From JAJPKK01 sp963807015 (lineage in GTDB: Bacteria; Pseudomonadota; Alphaproteobacteria; Rhizobiales; Xanthobacteraceae), in assembly GCA_963807015.1 (NCBI GenBank), contig CAWEAS010000002.1, positions 62,001 through 126,000 of the forward strand: a DNA stretch of 64,000 nucleotides, read 5' to 3'. Below the pieces are notes generated by a model. The model saw only the letters and a list, made by a program, of their open reading frames with translations. It did no database searches and was not told the origin of the DNA. Below are positions 33,049-40,537 of the stretch, piece by piece. Every line of letters starts with the position of its first letter. Position 1 is the first letter of the stretch. A program made the position numbers and the translations under genes.

Positions 33049-34581
33049 ATGACGATGTCCTCAAATCTCGAACACGAAGGCGAGCCGCCCCTGCTCCTCA
33101 AGAATGCCCACGTGATCGATTCGCATCTCGGTATTGATCGCGTCGCAGATGTCGCGATCGCGGACGGGAAAATCCAATCGATCGGCGAGGCTCCCGTCGC
33201 TCCGCAAACTCAGATCATCGATCTTGCCGGCTGCTATCTCTCGCCCGGATGGATCGACATTCACGTCCACGCTTATGGCACGCTCGGATTCTCCGACCCC
33301 GACAGCGTCGGCGTGTATCAAGGCGTGACGTCGTTTGTCGAGGCCGGGGGCCCCGGGATCGACACGCTCGACGAGTTCGTGGCGATCATGGACCCGCTTG
33401 AAACCGATCTTTACGTCGGCCCGTTCATTCGGCCGATGGGTCTTCTCGGCCTCAACTTCATCGAGGGTGACGTCCGCACTCTGGGCAATGTCCCGGTCAC
33501 GCGTTGGCTCGACTTCGCCCAGCAGCACCGGAGCCTGCTTCGCTACCTGAAATGCAACGCCATCGGCAATTACGGCACCGGCACGCTGAAACTCACGAAG
33601 GGCCTCTCCGAAATTCTCGATCTGCCGCTCTACATGCATATCGGTGAGTTTCAGCTCCAGAATCCGACGCGCCTGCTCGCTCCGGAGGCGTTCAAGATCG
33701 CCGAGGCCGGCGATCTGATCACGCACATCTATCACGGCAATCTCGGCCAAGTGATCGACCGCGACGGAAAGGTGTTGCCGGAGGTGCGCGACGCGGAGCG
33801 GCGCGGCGTGCTCTTCGACCTCGGCTTCGGCGGATATAATTTCTCATGGGACGTCGCGGAAAAAGCGTATGCGCAAGATATCGTTCCGCACACGATCAGC
33901 TCCGATCTGCAGCAGTTCAATGTGGTGCGGCCGGCGAAGAGCCTCGCAAACGTAATGAGCTTGACGCTCCGGCTGGGCTTGTCGTTGCAACAGGTCATCG
34001 AACGGGTGACCGAAACGCCCGCGAAGGCGCTGTCGCTTGACGATCGCGCCGGCAATCTCGGGGCAGGAATGCCAGCGGATATCACCGTGTTCCGCGTTGA
34101 AGACGGCGAATTCGAACTGTCCGATTGCTTCAACCGAACACGAAAGGCTGATCGGCAGATCGTGCCGGTCATGACGTTCAAGCGCGGCCGTCGGTTCGAC
34201 TGCGATTTCTCGCGCGGTTTGGACGAAAAGAATTGGTTCCTGCAGATTGCCGAGGACCACATCCCCGCGAAGGCGTCATCGCTCGGCGACGCGCAGATCG
34301 AATTTCTTGCCGCGCTCGCCGATGCCCTCGCCACCACCACCTGGGACCTTGCGAGCGCCGAACGCCTCGACCTGCCGAAGGCAATCGAGCTGCAAGGCAT
34401 CTTCCGCGAAGTCTTGGCCCGGTCGGGCCTGCCGCTGCGCGCCGGGATGGAAGCGCTCTACAGTTGCTTCCTCGATCAACCGTTCACGATGCAGATCGGG
34501 CTCCTGATCATGCGGCTCGATCGGTCGTTTCTGCTGTCGCGGCTGCAAGAGGTGACGCAGCGCCGCCCGTTGGCCGCGTGA
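33049..34581 (+). CDS. Amidohydrolase (dihydroorotase-like) with C-terminal extension
   Basis: Binuclear metal hydrolase, 510 residues. The ligand set of the superfamily can be followed: HVH (72-74), candidate carboxylated Lys168 in LRYLKCNAIGN, His197 (LYMHIGE), His226 or 229 (ITHIYHGN) and Asp286 (ISSDLQQF). The standard C-terminal part with GNLGAGMPADITVF ends near residue 385. About 120 more residues follow (mostly helical, rich in Leu and Ala), which I do not recognise. Start ATG 33049 or 33055. First gene of the operon; 47 bases before the Rieske gene. Its substrate is probably a cyclic amide or related compound imported by the linked transporter, which is inference. Confidence 0.85.
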   Translation: MTMSSNLEHEGEPPLLLKNAHVIDSHLGIDRVADVAIADGKIQSIGEAPVAPQTQIIDLAGCYLSPGWIDIHVHAYGTLGFSDPDSVGVYQGVTSFVEAGGPGIDTLDEFVAIMDPLETDLYVGPFIRPMGLLGLNFIEGDVRTLGNVPVTRWLDFAQQHRSLLRYLKCNAIGNYGTGTLKLTKGLSEILDLPLYMHIGEFQLQNPTRLLAPEAFKIAEAGDLITHIYHGNLGQVIDRDGKVLPEVRDAERRGVLFDLGFGGYNFSWDVAEKAYAQDIVPHTISSDLQQFNVVRPAKSLANVMSLTLRLGLSLQQVIERVTETPAKALSLDDRAGNLGAGMPADITVFRVEDGEFELSDCFNRTRKADRQIVPVMTFKRGRRFDCDFSRGLDEKNWFLQIAEDHIPAKASSLGDAQIEFLAALADALATTTWDLASAERLDLPKAIELQGIFREVLARSGLPLRAGMEALYSCFLDQPFTMQIGLLIMRLDRSFLLSRLQEVTQRRPLAA

Positions 34582-34628
34582 TCGTTTGCCGCGCTCGCGG
34601 AAGATGACAGAATGCGCACGGAGAAAAA

Positions 34629-34985
34629 ATGACTGAAGCGTCGTCGTTCACGGCGCCGCCTGTTGCGGACGCGGAATGGCAGAAGCTCGATGGGATCGAT
34701 CCTGTGTCGGGCAAATTCCCCGCGCGCGCGCGTTTTGGCGATGACAGCATTTTGATCTTCAAGACCGACACCGGTTTCCGCGGCGTTCAGCGCGCATGCC
34801 CGCATCTCAATGCGACACTCATGGACGCGGACCTGGTCGGCAACGGCACGATGCTGCGATGTCGCCAACACGTTTTCACGTTTCGCCTGTCGGACGGCCG
34901 CGGCGTCAACTGCCCCGGCTTCTCGATTCGCGTGTACGAAGTCAAGGATGAAGCCGGCTCACTTTATGCGCGGAGCATCCGCTAG
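34629..34985 (+). CDS. Rieske [2Fe-2S] ferredoxin
   Basis: 118-residue soluble electron-transfer protein. Rieske ligands: CPH (C57, H59) and CRQH (C78, H81). The stretch CPHLNATLMDADLVGNG replaces the usual CPHAGAPL type loop. No signal or membrane segment. It could feed electrons to an oxygenase; the only oxygenase in the same operon is the flavin-type enzyme at 39503, which does not normally use a Rieske ferredoxin, so the partner is unclear. AGAAAAAATG-like bases precede the start. Confidence 0.85.
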   Translation: MTEASSFTAPPVADAEWQKLDGIDPVSGKFPARARFGDDSILIFKTDTGFRGVQRACPHLNATLMDADLVGNGTMLRCRQHVFTFRLSDGRGVNCPGFSIRVYEVKDEAGSLYARSIR

Positions 34986-35009
34986 CGGCGGCGCGTGGAG
35001 ACGATCGCG

Positions 35010-35819
35010 ATGCCTGCAGGTACTTTGTCGATCATGGGCAAGTCGGGCTGGCGGCGCGCGGGTCTTGTTCTCGCTCAACTCTGTCTGATCGCGGCCTTGC
35101 TGACCCTCTGGCAGTTTGGCGTATCCGACCGCAACCTTGCCTTTTTCAGCCGCCCGTCGATTGTCGGCGCGAAACTTGTCGAGCTCGCGCTCGATCCGGA
35201 TTTCCATCGCGACATCATTGTCACCCTGACTGAAATAGCCATCGGCTATGCGATCGGCGCGGGCGTCGGACTTGTGCTGGGCTTCGTTCTGGGGCGTTCC
35301 AAATTCCTATCCAAGCTGCTGGAGCCCTTCATCATCGGTCTCTACAGCATTCCAAAGATTGCGCTGGCGCCGCTGTTCATTGTCTGGCTGGGGCTTGGAA
35401 TCTCGTCCAAGGTTGCGGTTGTCGTCCTCGCCTCCTTCTTTCTCGTTTTCTTCAACACCTATTCCGGCCTTCTCAATCTCAATGAGGAACTGGTGCGGCT
35501 CGCCCGCCTCATGGGCGCATCGTGGAGTCAGTGCATTGGCCGAGTGATCCTGCCGTCGGCGGCCCATCAGATTTTCATCGGCCTCAAAACCGCGGTGCCT
35601 TACGCCGTGATCGGTGCCGTCATCGGCGAGTACATCGGCTCCAACGAGGGCCTCGGCCATTTCATCCTTTACGCATCGCAGACCTACGATGCGCCGGCCC
35701 TGTTCTCCGGGATCGTGGCGCTGATCCTGATCGTGTTCCTGAGCAATTACGCCCTTAATCGGCTCGAACGACGGCTGGTCCGTTGGCGCCATATCGAAGG
35801 TGCAGCCGTTCAGTTGTAA
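35010..35819 (+). CDS. ABC transporter permease 1 (SsuC/TauC-like)
   Basis: Inner-membrane channel subunit of about 269 residues with six membrane segments. Docking loop ELVRLARLMGASWSQCIGRV and the family tail IGEYIGSNEGLGHFILYASQ are clear. A GTG at 34995 in frame is an alternative start. It sits 24 bases after the Rieske gene and before the binding protein. A second, different permease occurs at 38711 in the same operon. Confidence 0.9.
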   Translation: MPAGTLSIMGKSGWRRAGLVLAQLCLIAALLTLWQFGVSDRNLAFFSRPSIVGAKLVELALDPDFHRDIIVTLTEIAIGYAIGAGVGLVLGFVLGRSKFLSKLLEPFIIGLYSIPKIALAPLFIVWLGLGISSKVAVVVLASFFLVFFNTYSGLLNLNEELVRLARLMGASWSQCIGRVILPSAAHQIFIGLKTAVPYAVIGAVIGEYIGSNEGLGHFILYASQTYDAPALFSGIVALILIVFLSNYALNRLERRLVRWRHIEGAAVQL

Positions 35820-35897
35820 CGGAGAATGGCATCATACTTGCGAGGCCCTGCCGACACGCATTGTCAGCCGCATGATCAAATCAGAGGGGAGCACGCC

Positions 35898-36935
35898 ATG
35901 CTCAAGCGTAGAGACTTGATCCGCACGATGGGCGCTGGCTTGGCCTTTGCGGCCGGGAGCCCATTCGCCGCATCGCGGCGCGCACTGGCACAGCCCAAAC
36001 CGGGGCTGACGCCCGGACGAGGGGTCTGCTCGGCGCCTGGCCTGTCGTTCTCCGCGCTCTACATCGCGAAGCGGCGCGATCTGTGGGCGGCGAATGGCGT
36101 CGATTACAGCTTGAAGTTGGTTCAAGGCGGCCCGCTCGCGATGGCCGCGCTCAACGTCGGCGAGGTCGATTTTGCCTGCGTGACTTCGAGCGATCCGCTT
36201 CTCGCCTGGGACAAAGGCATCAAGACCCTGGTGGTCGCGGCATTTACCAGCGGCCTCGCCATGCAAATGGCAGCTCGCAAGGACTGGATGAGCAAAGCCG
36301 GCATCAGTCCTGACCACCCGGTTGCCGATAAGGTCAAAGCTCTGCGGCAAGCACGCATTGGGGTCTCGACCATCGGCGGCGGCCCGGCGCAATTCATGAA
36401 GTATCTCGCGACGCTCTATGGCATCGATGAGCGCGATTTCAAATTGCTCGCCGTCGGTCTCGGCGCCGCACGCATTGCCGCCCTTCGCGAGAACCAGGTC
36501 GACGTCATCGTCGGTTCCGCGCCGGATGCTGACGAGGTCGCTCTTGAAGGCATCGGCGAGTTTTACCTGAGCTTTGCGACCGAGATTCCCGCCTTCAAGG
36601 ACTTTCCTTACACCGTCCTGGTCGTTCCCCCGGAATTCGCAAGCGCGCGGCCCGAAGCGGTGCGCGGCATTGCAAGATCGATCGGCGAGGCCAACGACTT
36701 CATCCAAACGAACTTCAGCGAAGCGCTGGACATGCTCAAGGCCGAGTTTCCAAAGATCGACGGACGTGCAATCGTCCGCTCGATGGAGCGCGACCGGACT
36801 AGCTTTCCACGCGGCGGCCTGATGACTGCATCGATGTGGGAGAACGGCATCAAGGTCGCCAAGAGCATGCGTACGGTCAAGACGACGCCAACGGCCGCCG
36901 AGGGCGAAATCTGGACCAACAAGTTTCTCATGTGA
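35898..36935 (+). CDS. ABC transporter substrate-binding protein (NMT1/TauA-like)
   Basis: Periplasmic binding protein of 345 residues. Start 35898 chosen because AGGGGAGC lies upstream and the product then begins with a twin-arginine signal (KRRDLIRTMGAGLAFAAGS). The mature part follows the NMT1/SsuA plan: SALYIAKRRDLWAANGVDYS, GGPLAMAALNVGEVDFA, QARIGVSTIGGGPAQFMKYL. Family ligands are nitrate, taurine, sulfonates, pyrimidine precursors or aromatic acids. It is the only binding protein in this operon although there are two permeases and two ATPases. Confidence 0.9.
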   Translation: MLKRRDLIRTMGAGLAFAAGSPFAASRRALAQPKPGLTPGRGVCSAPGLSFSALYIAKRRDLWAANGVDYSLKLVQGGPLAMAALNVGEVDFACVTSSDPLLAWDKGIKTLVVAAFTSGLAMQMAARKDWMSKAGISPDHPVADKVKALRQARIGVSTIGGGPAQFMKYLATLYGIDERDFKLLAVGLGAARIAALRENQVDVIVGSAPDADEVALEGIGEFYLSFATEIPAFKDFPYTVLVVPPEFASARPEAVRGIARSIGEANDFIQTNFSEALDMLKAEFPKIDGRAIVRSMERDRTSFPRGGLMTASMWENGIKVAKSMRTVKTTPTAAEGEIWTNKFLM

Positions 36936-36958
36936 TCAACGCTGTGGCTTAAGTCCAG

Positions 36959-37831
36959 ATGCTCGTCAAATCCGCACGATCCCCCGCTTACGCCGAAGGG
37001 GATGCGGCCAGCATGGTGACAACACCTGCTGCGGTCGAGTTTGACCAAGTGAGCCTCGCCTTCGAAAGCGATGGCGGCACTCTGCTGGCATTGGACCGCG
37101 TCAGCCTGACCGCATCGCAAGGACAGATCACGACAGTCGTCGGCCCGTCCGGGTGTGGCAAGACCACATTGCTGCGACTGGTCAGCGGCCTTCTCGATGC
37201 GTCGAGCGGACGCACCCTTTGCAACGGCCGGGAAGTCAGGGGCCTCAACGCCGGAGTTGGTTTCGTCACCCAGGACAGCAACCTCTTTCCCTGGGCAACG
37301 ACGCTCGCGAACGTCGAGTTTCCCCTTGCCGTCAGAGGCGTGCCGGCGCGGGAGCGGCGTGAGCGGGCGATGGAGTGGATCGACACCGTCGGTCTCGCCG
37401 GCTTCGAGCACAGCTATCCCTCGCAGTTGTCGGGTGGCATGCAGAAGCGCGTATCCATTGCACGAACCTTCATTTATGAACCTGATGTTATCCTGCTCGA
37501 CGAGCCTTTCGGCGCGCTCGATGCTCAGACGCGCATGATGCTGCACCATCAGCTTCTCGAGTTATGGCAAAAACGAAAAATGACGATGCTCTTCATTACC
37601 CACGATCTGGTAGAGGCGATAACGCTGTCCGATCAGGTCGTGGTGATGACGAAGCGCCCGGGTCGCGTGAAAGAATGCTACCGCGTACCGCTGTCACGTC
37701 CGCGCAACGTATTCGAGATTTATCTCGCGCCCGGCTTTGACGACGCATACGCCGCGCTGTGGAAGCATTTCAGGGCGGAACTTTCGACTGACAAGGGCGC
37801 CGCCATGCCGATCACCGGTCCGCGATCATGA
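36959..37831 (+). CDS. ABC transporter ATPase 1 (SsuB/TauB-like)
   Basis: Nucleotide-binding subunit, 290 residues. Walker A GPSGCGKT (62-69), signature LSGGMQK (157-163), Walker B VILLDEPFGALDAQ (from 177), H-loop FITHDLVEAI. The PGRV motif near 235 and the C-terminal tail are normal for this branch. ATG 37013 is an alternative start. Overlaps the next ATPase gene by four bases (ATGA). It is not a copy of its neighbour: the two differ throughout outside the motifs. Confidence 0.92.
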   Translation: MLVKSARSPAYAEGDAASMVTTPAAVEFDQVSLAFESDGGTLLALDRVSLTASQGQITTVVGPSGCGKTTLLRLVSGLLDASSGRTLCNGREVRGLNAGVGFVTQDSNLFPWATTLANVEFPLAVRGVPARERRERAMEWIDTVGLAGFEHSYPSQLSGGMQKRVSIARTFIYEPDVILLDEPFGALDAQTRMMLHHQLLELWQKRKMTMLFITHDLVEAITLSDQVVVMTKRPGRVKECYRVPLSRPRNVFEIYLAPGFDDAYAALWKHFRAELSTDKGAAMPITGPRS

Positions 37832-38691
37832 ACCTCAAGCAGGGCATAAGCGCGCCGGTCGTTGGCGCGTCGTCGTCCGCGCTGGAACGGTCGCTCCCGG
37901 CTCAGCCGATCATCGAGGTACGCGAGATCGGCAAGACATTTCAGTCCAAGGGCGGTCCGTTGACCGTTTTCGATCGTTTGTCCTGCATGATCGAAAAGCG
38001 GAGCTTCCTGTCGATCATCGGCCCGTCGGGCTGCGGCAAGTCCACGCTGCTCAAGCTCATCAGCGGCCTCGAGACGCCAACACGCGGCGAAATCCTTTTC
38101 AATGGCCGCGCAGTGACAGGTCCTCCCAAGGGCATGATCTACGTCTTTCAGCAATACACGAAGTCGATCTTGCCGTGGCGAACCGTGATCGAGAACGTCG
38201 AATTCGGCTTGCGCGCGCAACGTTGGGTGTCGTTCAAGGAGGCCCGTGAACGCTGCCGCGAATATATCGATCTCGTCGGGCTCAAAGGCTATGAGGATTA
38301 TCATCCCTATCAGCTGTCCGGCGGCATGCAGCAGCGCGTGTGTATCGCGCGTGCCTTGATCTGCGAGCCGGACGTGCTGCTGATGGACGAGCCGTTCTCG
38401 GCCGTGGACGCGATGACCCGGGCGATCCTCCAGGAGCTGGTGTTGCGGATTTGGCAGAAATTGCCGATCACGATCCTGTTCGTCACCCACGACGTCGACG
38501 AGGCTGTGTTCCTTTCGACCCGTATCATCTCCCTCGGGCGCGCCGGCAGCGGCGTCAGTGACGACGTGCCGATCAACCTTCCGCAACCGCGAGACCAGAT
38601 CGTGACGCGCGCCGATCCGAAATTTAACGAGCTGCGACAGAAGCTGTTCGCCAGTATTTTTGTCCAAGAGAAAAGCGTCTCACCAGCGTGA
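37828..38691 (+). CDS. ABC transporter ATPase 2 (SsuB/TauB-like)
   Basis: Second nucleotide-binding subunit, 287 residues, translationally coupled to the first. Walker A GPSGCGKS (65-72), Q-loop in YVFQQYTKSILPW, signature LSGGMQQR, Walker B VLLMDEPFSAVDAM, H-loop FVTHDVDEAVFLS. All catalytic residues appear intact in both ATPases, so either two transporters or one transporter with unlike ATPases is encoded. 19 bases before permease 2. Confidence 0.92.
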   Translation: MNLKQGISAPVVGASSSALERSLPAQPIIEVREIGKTFQSKGGPLTVFDRLSCMIEKRSFLSIIGPSGCGKSTLLKLISGLETPTRGEILFNGRAVTGPPKGMIYVFQQYTKSILPWRTVIENVEFGLRAQRWVSFKEARERCREYIDLVGLKGYEDYHPYQLSGGMQQRVCIARALICEPDVLLMDEPFSAVDAMTRAILQELVLRIWQKLPITILFVTHDVDEAVFLSTRIISLGRAGSGVSDDVPINLPQPRDQIVTRADPKFNELRQKLFASIFVQEKSVSPA

Positions 38692-38710
38692 TATCGAGTT
38701 CGAGGCAGAC

Positions 38711-39469
38711 ATGGCAAGGCGCTGGCCCGGTTTCCTGCTGATCGCTGCGGTCCTGCTGTTGTGGCAGATCGCCTCGACGGAAAAATGGATCGACCCGGTA
38801 TCGATGCCCAAGGTGAGCACGATCGCCTATTCCTGGGTGCAGAACATCGACGGTGGCGAATTGCTGCAGGCCCTCGGGCCGACGTTGTGGCGCATCGGCG
38901 TGGGCTTCGGGCTCGCCGCACTCGTCGCCGTGCCGCTCGGCTTGTTGATGGGAAGCATTCCGTTCGTCTACCGGCTGTTCGAGCCGATTACGGAGTTCAT
39001 TCGGCCGATCCCGAGTTCCGCTTACATTCCGGTCGCGATATTGTTCCTCGGCATCGACGACGAGATGAAGATCTTCGTCGTCTTTCTCGCCTGCATATTT
39101 CCGATCCTGCTCAACACCTATAGCGGCGTGCGCGCCGTCGATCCCGTGTTGATCGATACCGGCCGAACTTTTGGGGTGTCGTGGCTGCGGGCGCTGTGGT
39201 CGATCGTCTTGCCGGCGTCGCTGCCCAATATTTTGACGGGCATGCGCATCAGCCTCGGTATTTCCCTGATCGTCGCCGTCGTCGCCGAGATGATCGCCGG
39301 CAGCAGCGGGATCGGCTACTTCATTCTCGACATGCAGCGCGTCTTCCGCGTGCCGGAGATGTTCGCCGGCATCTTCACGCTTGGTCTGTTGGGGTTTGCG
39401 ATCAATTTCCTGTTCCTCCAAGCCGAGAGTTATCTCCTGCGATGGCGCGGCACGAGCGTCGAAACGTGA
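38711..39469 (+). CDS. ABC transporter permease 2 (SsuC/TauC-like)
   Basis: Channel subunit of about 252 residues, start ATG 38711 with GAGG six bases before it (a TTG at 38660 inside the previous gene is an alternative). Six membrane segments; docking loop DTGRTFGVSWLRALWSIVLP and tail AGSSGIGYFILDMQRVF. The residues PITEFIRPIPSSAYIPVAIL are typical of the taurine/sulfonate branch and differ from permease 1, which reads LEPFIIGLYSIPKIALAPL at the same place. Confidence 0.9.
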   Translation: MARRWPGFLLIAAVLLLWQIASTEKWIDPVSMPKVSTIAYSWVQNIDGGELLQALGPTLWRIGVGFGLAALVAVPLGLLMGSIPFVYRLFEPITEFIRPIPSSAYIPVAILFLGIDDEMKIFVVFLACIFPILLNTYSGVRAVDPVLIDTGRTFGVSWLRALWSIVLPASLPNILTGMRISLGISLIVAVVAEMIAGSSGIGYFILDMQRVFRVPEMFAGIFTLGLLGFAINFLFLQAESYLLRWRGTSVET

Positions 39470-39502
39470 AACCCTGCTTCGAGCAGACCTGACGGCATCA
39501 GC

Positions 39503-40537
39503 ATGCGCTTTGGAATCTGGACGCCCTTGCCGCACACCATTCGCCCGGAACCGCGAATGCAAGCGGCGATCACTGAATTGAGCACACCGGGAATGGGCGA
39601 GGGGCCCGACGAGTCCTACCGCTTCGCGCTTGATGTCGTGCGGGAGGCGGAAAGCGCGGGGTTTGACAGCACCCTCATCGCCCAGCGCTTTCTTGGACCG
39701 GACCTCGACGCCTGGATACTGGCATCCGCGCTCGCCGCGCAGACGCGAACCATCGAAATCATGCCGGCGGTGCATCCCGGCATCGTGTTGCCACAGCTTG
39801 TCGCCAAATTCGGCGCCTCGCTTGACCGCATCAGCGGAGGGCGTGCGGCGATCAACATCGTGAACGGCTGGTGGGCGGAGGAGTTCGATATTTACGGCAA
39901 CGGCTCGTGGTCGGACGATGCCGCGGTGCGCGGCCGTCGCCTTGATGAATTCGTCAGGGTCGTGAAAGGGCTCTGGACCGAAACCCCGTTCACCTTTGAA
40001 GGTGAATTCTTCCGCTTCAAAAACGGTCGGCTGCCGACCGCACCACGCACGCGTCCGCACCCGCCGCTCTATGCCGCGAGCCGCTCAGGTCCCGGCAAGG
40101 ATAGCATCGCGAAACACTGCGATGTTTGGTTTGCGGCCTATAAGCCCGGCTATCGCAACTTCGAACAGAACATCGCCGGCGTCGCCCGCGACGTGGCCGA
40201 TCTCGACCAAGCTGCCCGATCGTACGGTCGCAAGCTGCGCTACGGCCTGAGTACGCACATGATCTGCTGCGACACGGTTGCTGAAGCCGAAGCGCAAGCG
40301 GATGCTTTGGAGGCCTACGGAGCAACGAGCCGCATCGCCCTCGTGCCGGCGCTTGCGCTTGGGGCCGGCCTCGTCGGTACGCCGGAGATCATCGCTGACC
40401 GCATTCACCGCTACCGCGATTTGGGGATCGAACTGCTGATGTTGCACTTTCACCCGATGATGGACGGGCTGCGTACCTTCATCGAGCGGGTCATGCCGAA
40501 GCTGCCGCAGGGAGAGCGCGTGGCAGCAGTTCTGTAA
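39503..40537 (+). CDS. LLM-class flavin-dependent monooxygenase (SsuD-like)
   Basis: TIM-barrel flavin (FMNH2) monooxygenase or related oxidoreductase, 344 residues. Landmarks: MRFGIWTPLPHT at the first strand, DAWILASALAAQTRTIEIM, RISGGRAAINIVNGWWAEEF (flavin/phosphate region typical of alkanesulfonate monooxygenase), PPLYAASRSGPGKDSIAKH and LVGTPEIIADRI. SsuD relatives desulfonate alkanesulfonates; others open pyrimidine or other N-heterocycles (RutA, EDTA monooxygenase). No flavin reductase is in the operon. Last gene of the operon; its final 47 bases overlap the convergent GGDEF-EAL gene. Confidence 0.88.
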   Translation: MRFGIWTPLPHTIRPEPRMQAAITELSTPGMGEGPDESYRFALDVVREAESAGFDSTLIAQRFLGPDLDAWILASALAAQTRTIEIMPAVHPGIVLPQLVAKFGASLDRISGGRAAINIVNGWWAEEFDIYGNGSWSDDAAVRGRRLDEFVRVVKGLWTETPFTFEGEFFRFKNGRLPTAPRTRPHPPLYAASRSGPGKDSIAKHCDVWFAAYKPGYRNFEQNIAGVARDVADLDQAARSYGRKLRYGLSTHMICCDTVAEAEAQADALEAYGATSRIALVPALALGAGLVGTPEIIADRIHRYRDLGIELLMLHFHPMMDGLRTFIERVMPKLPQGERVAAVL

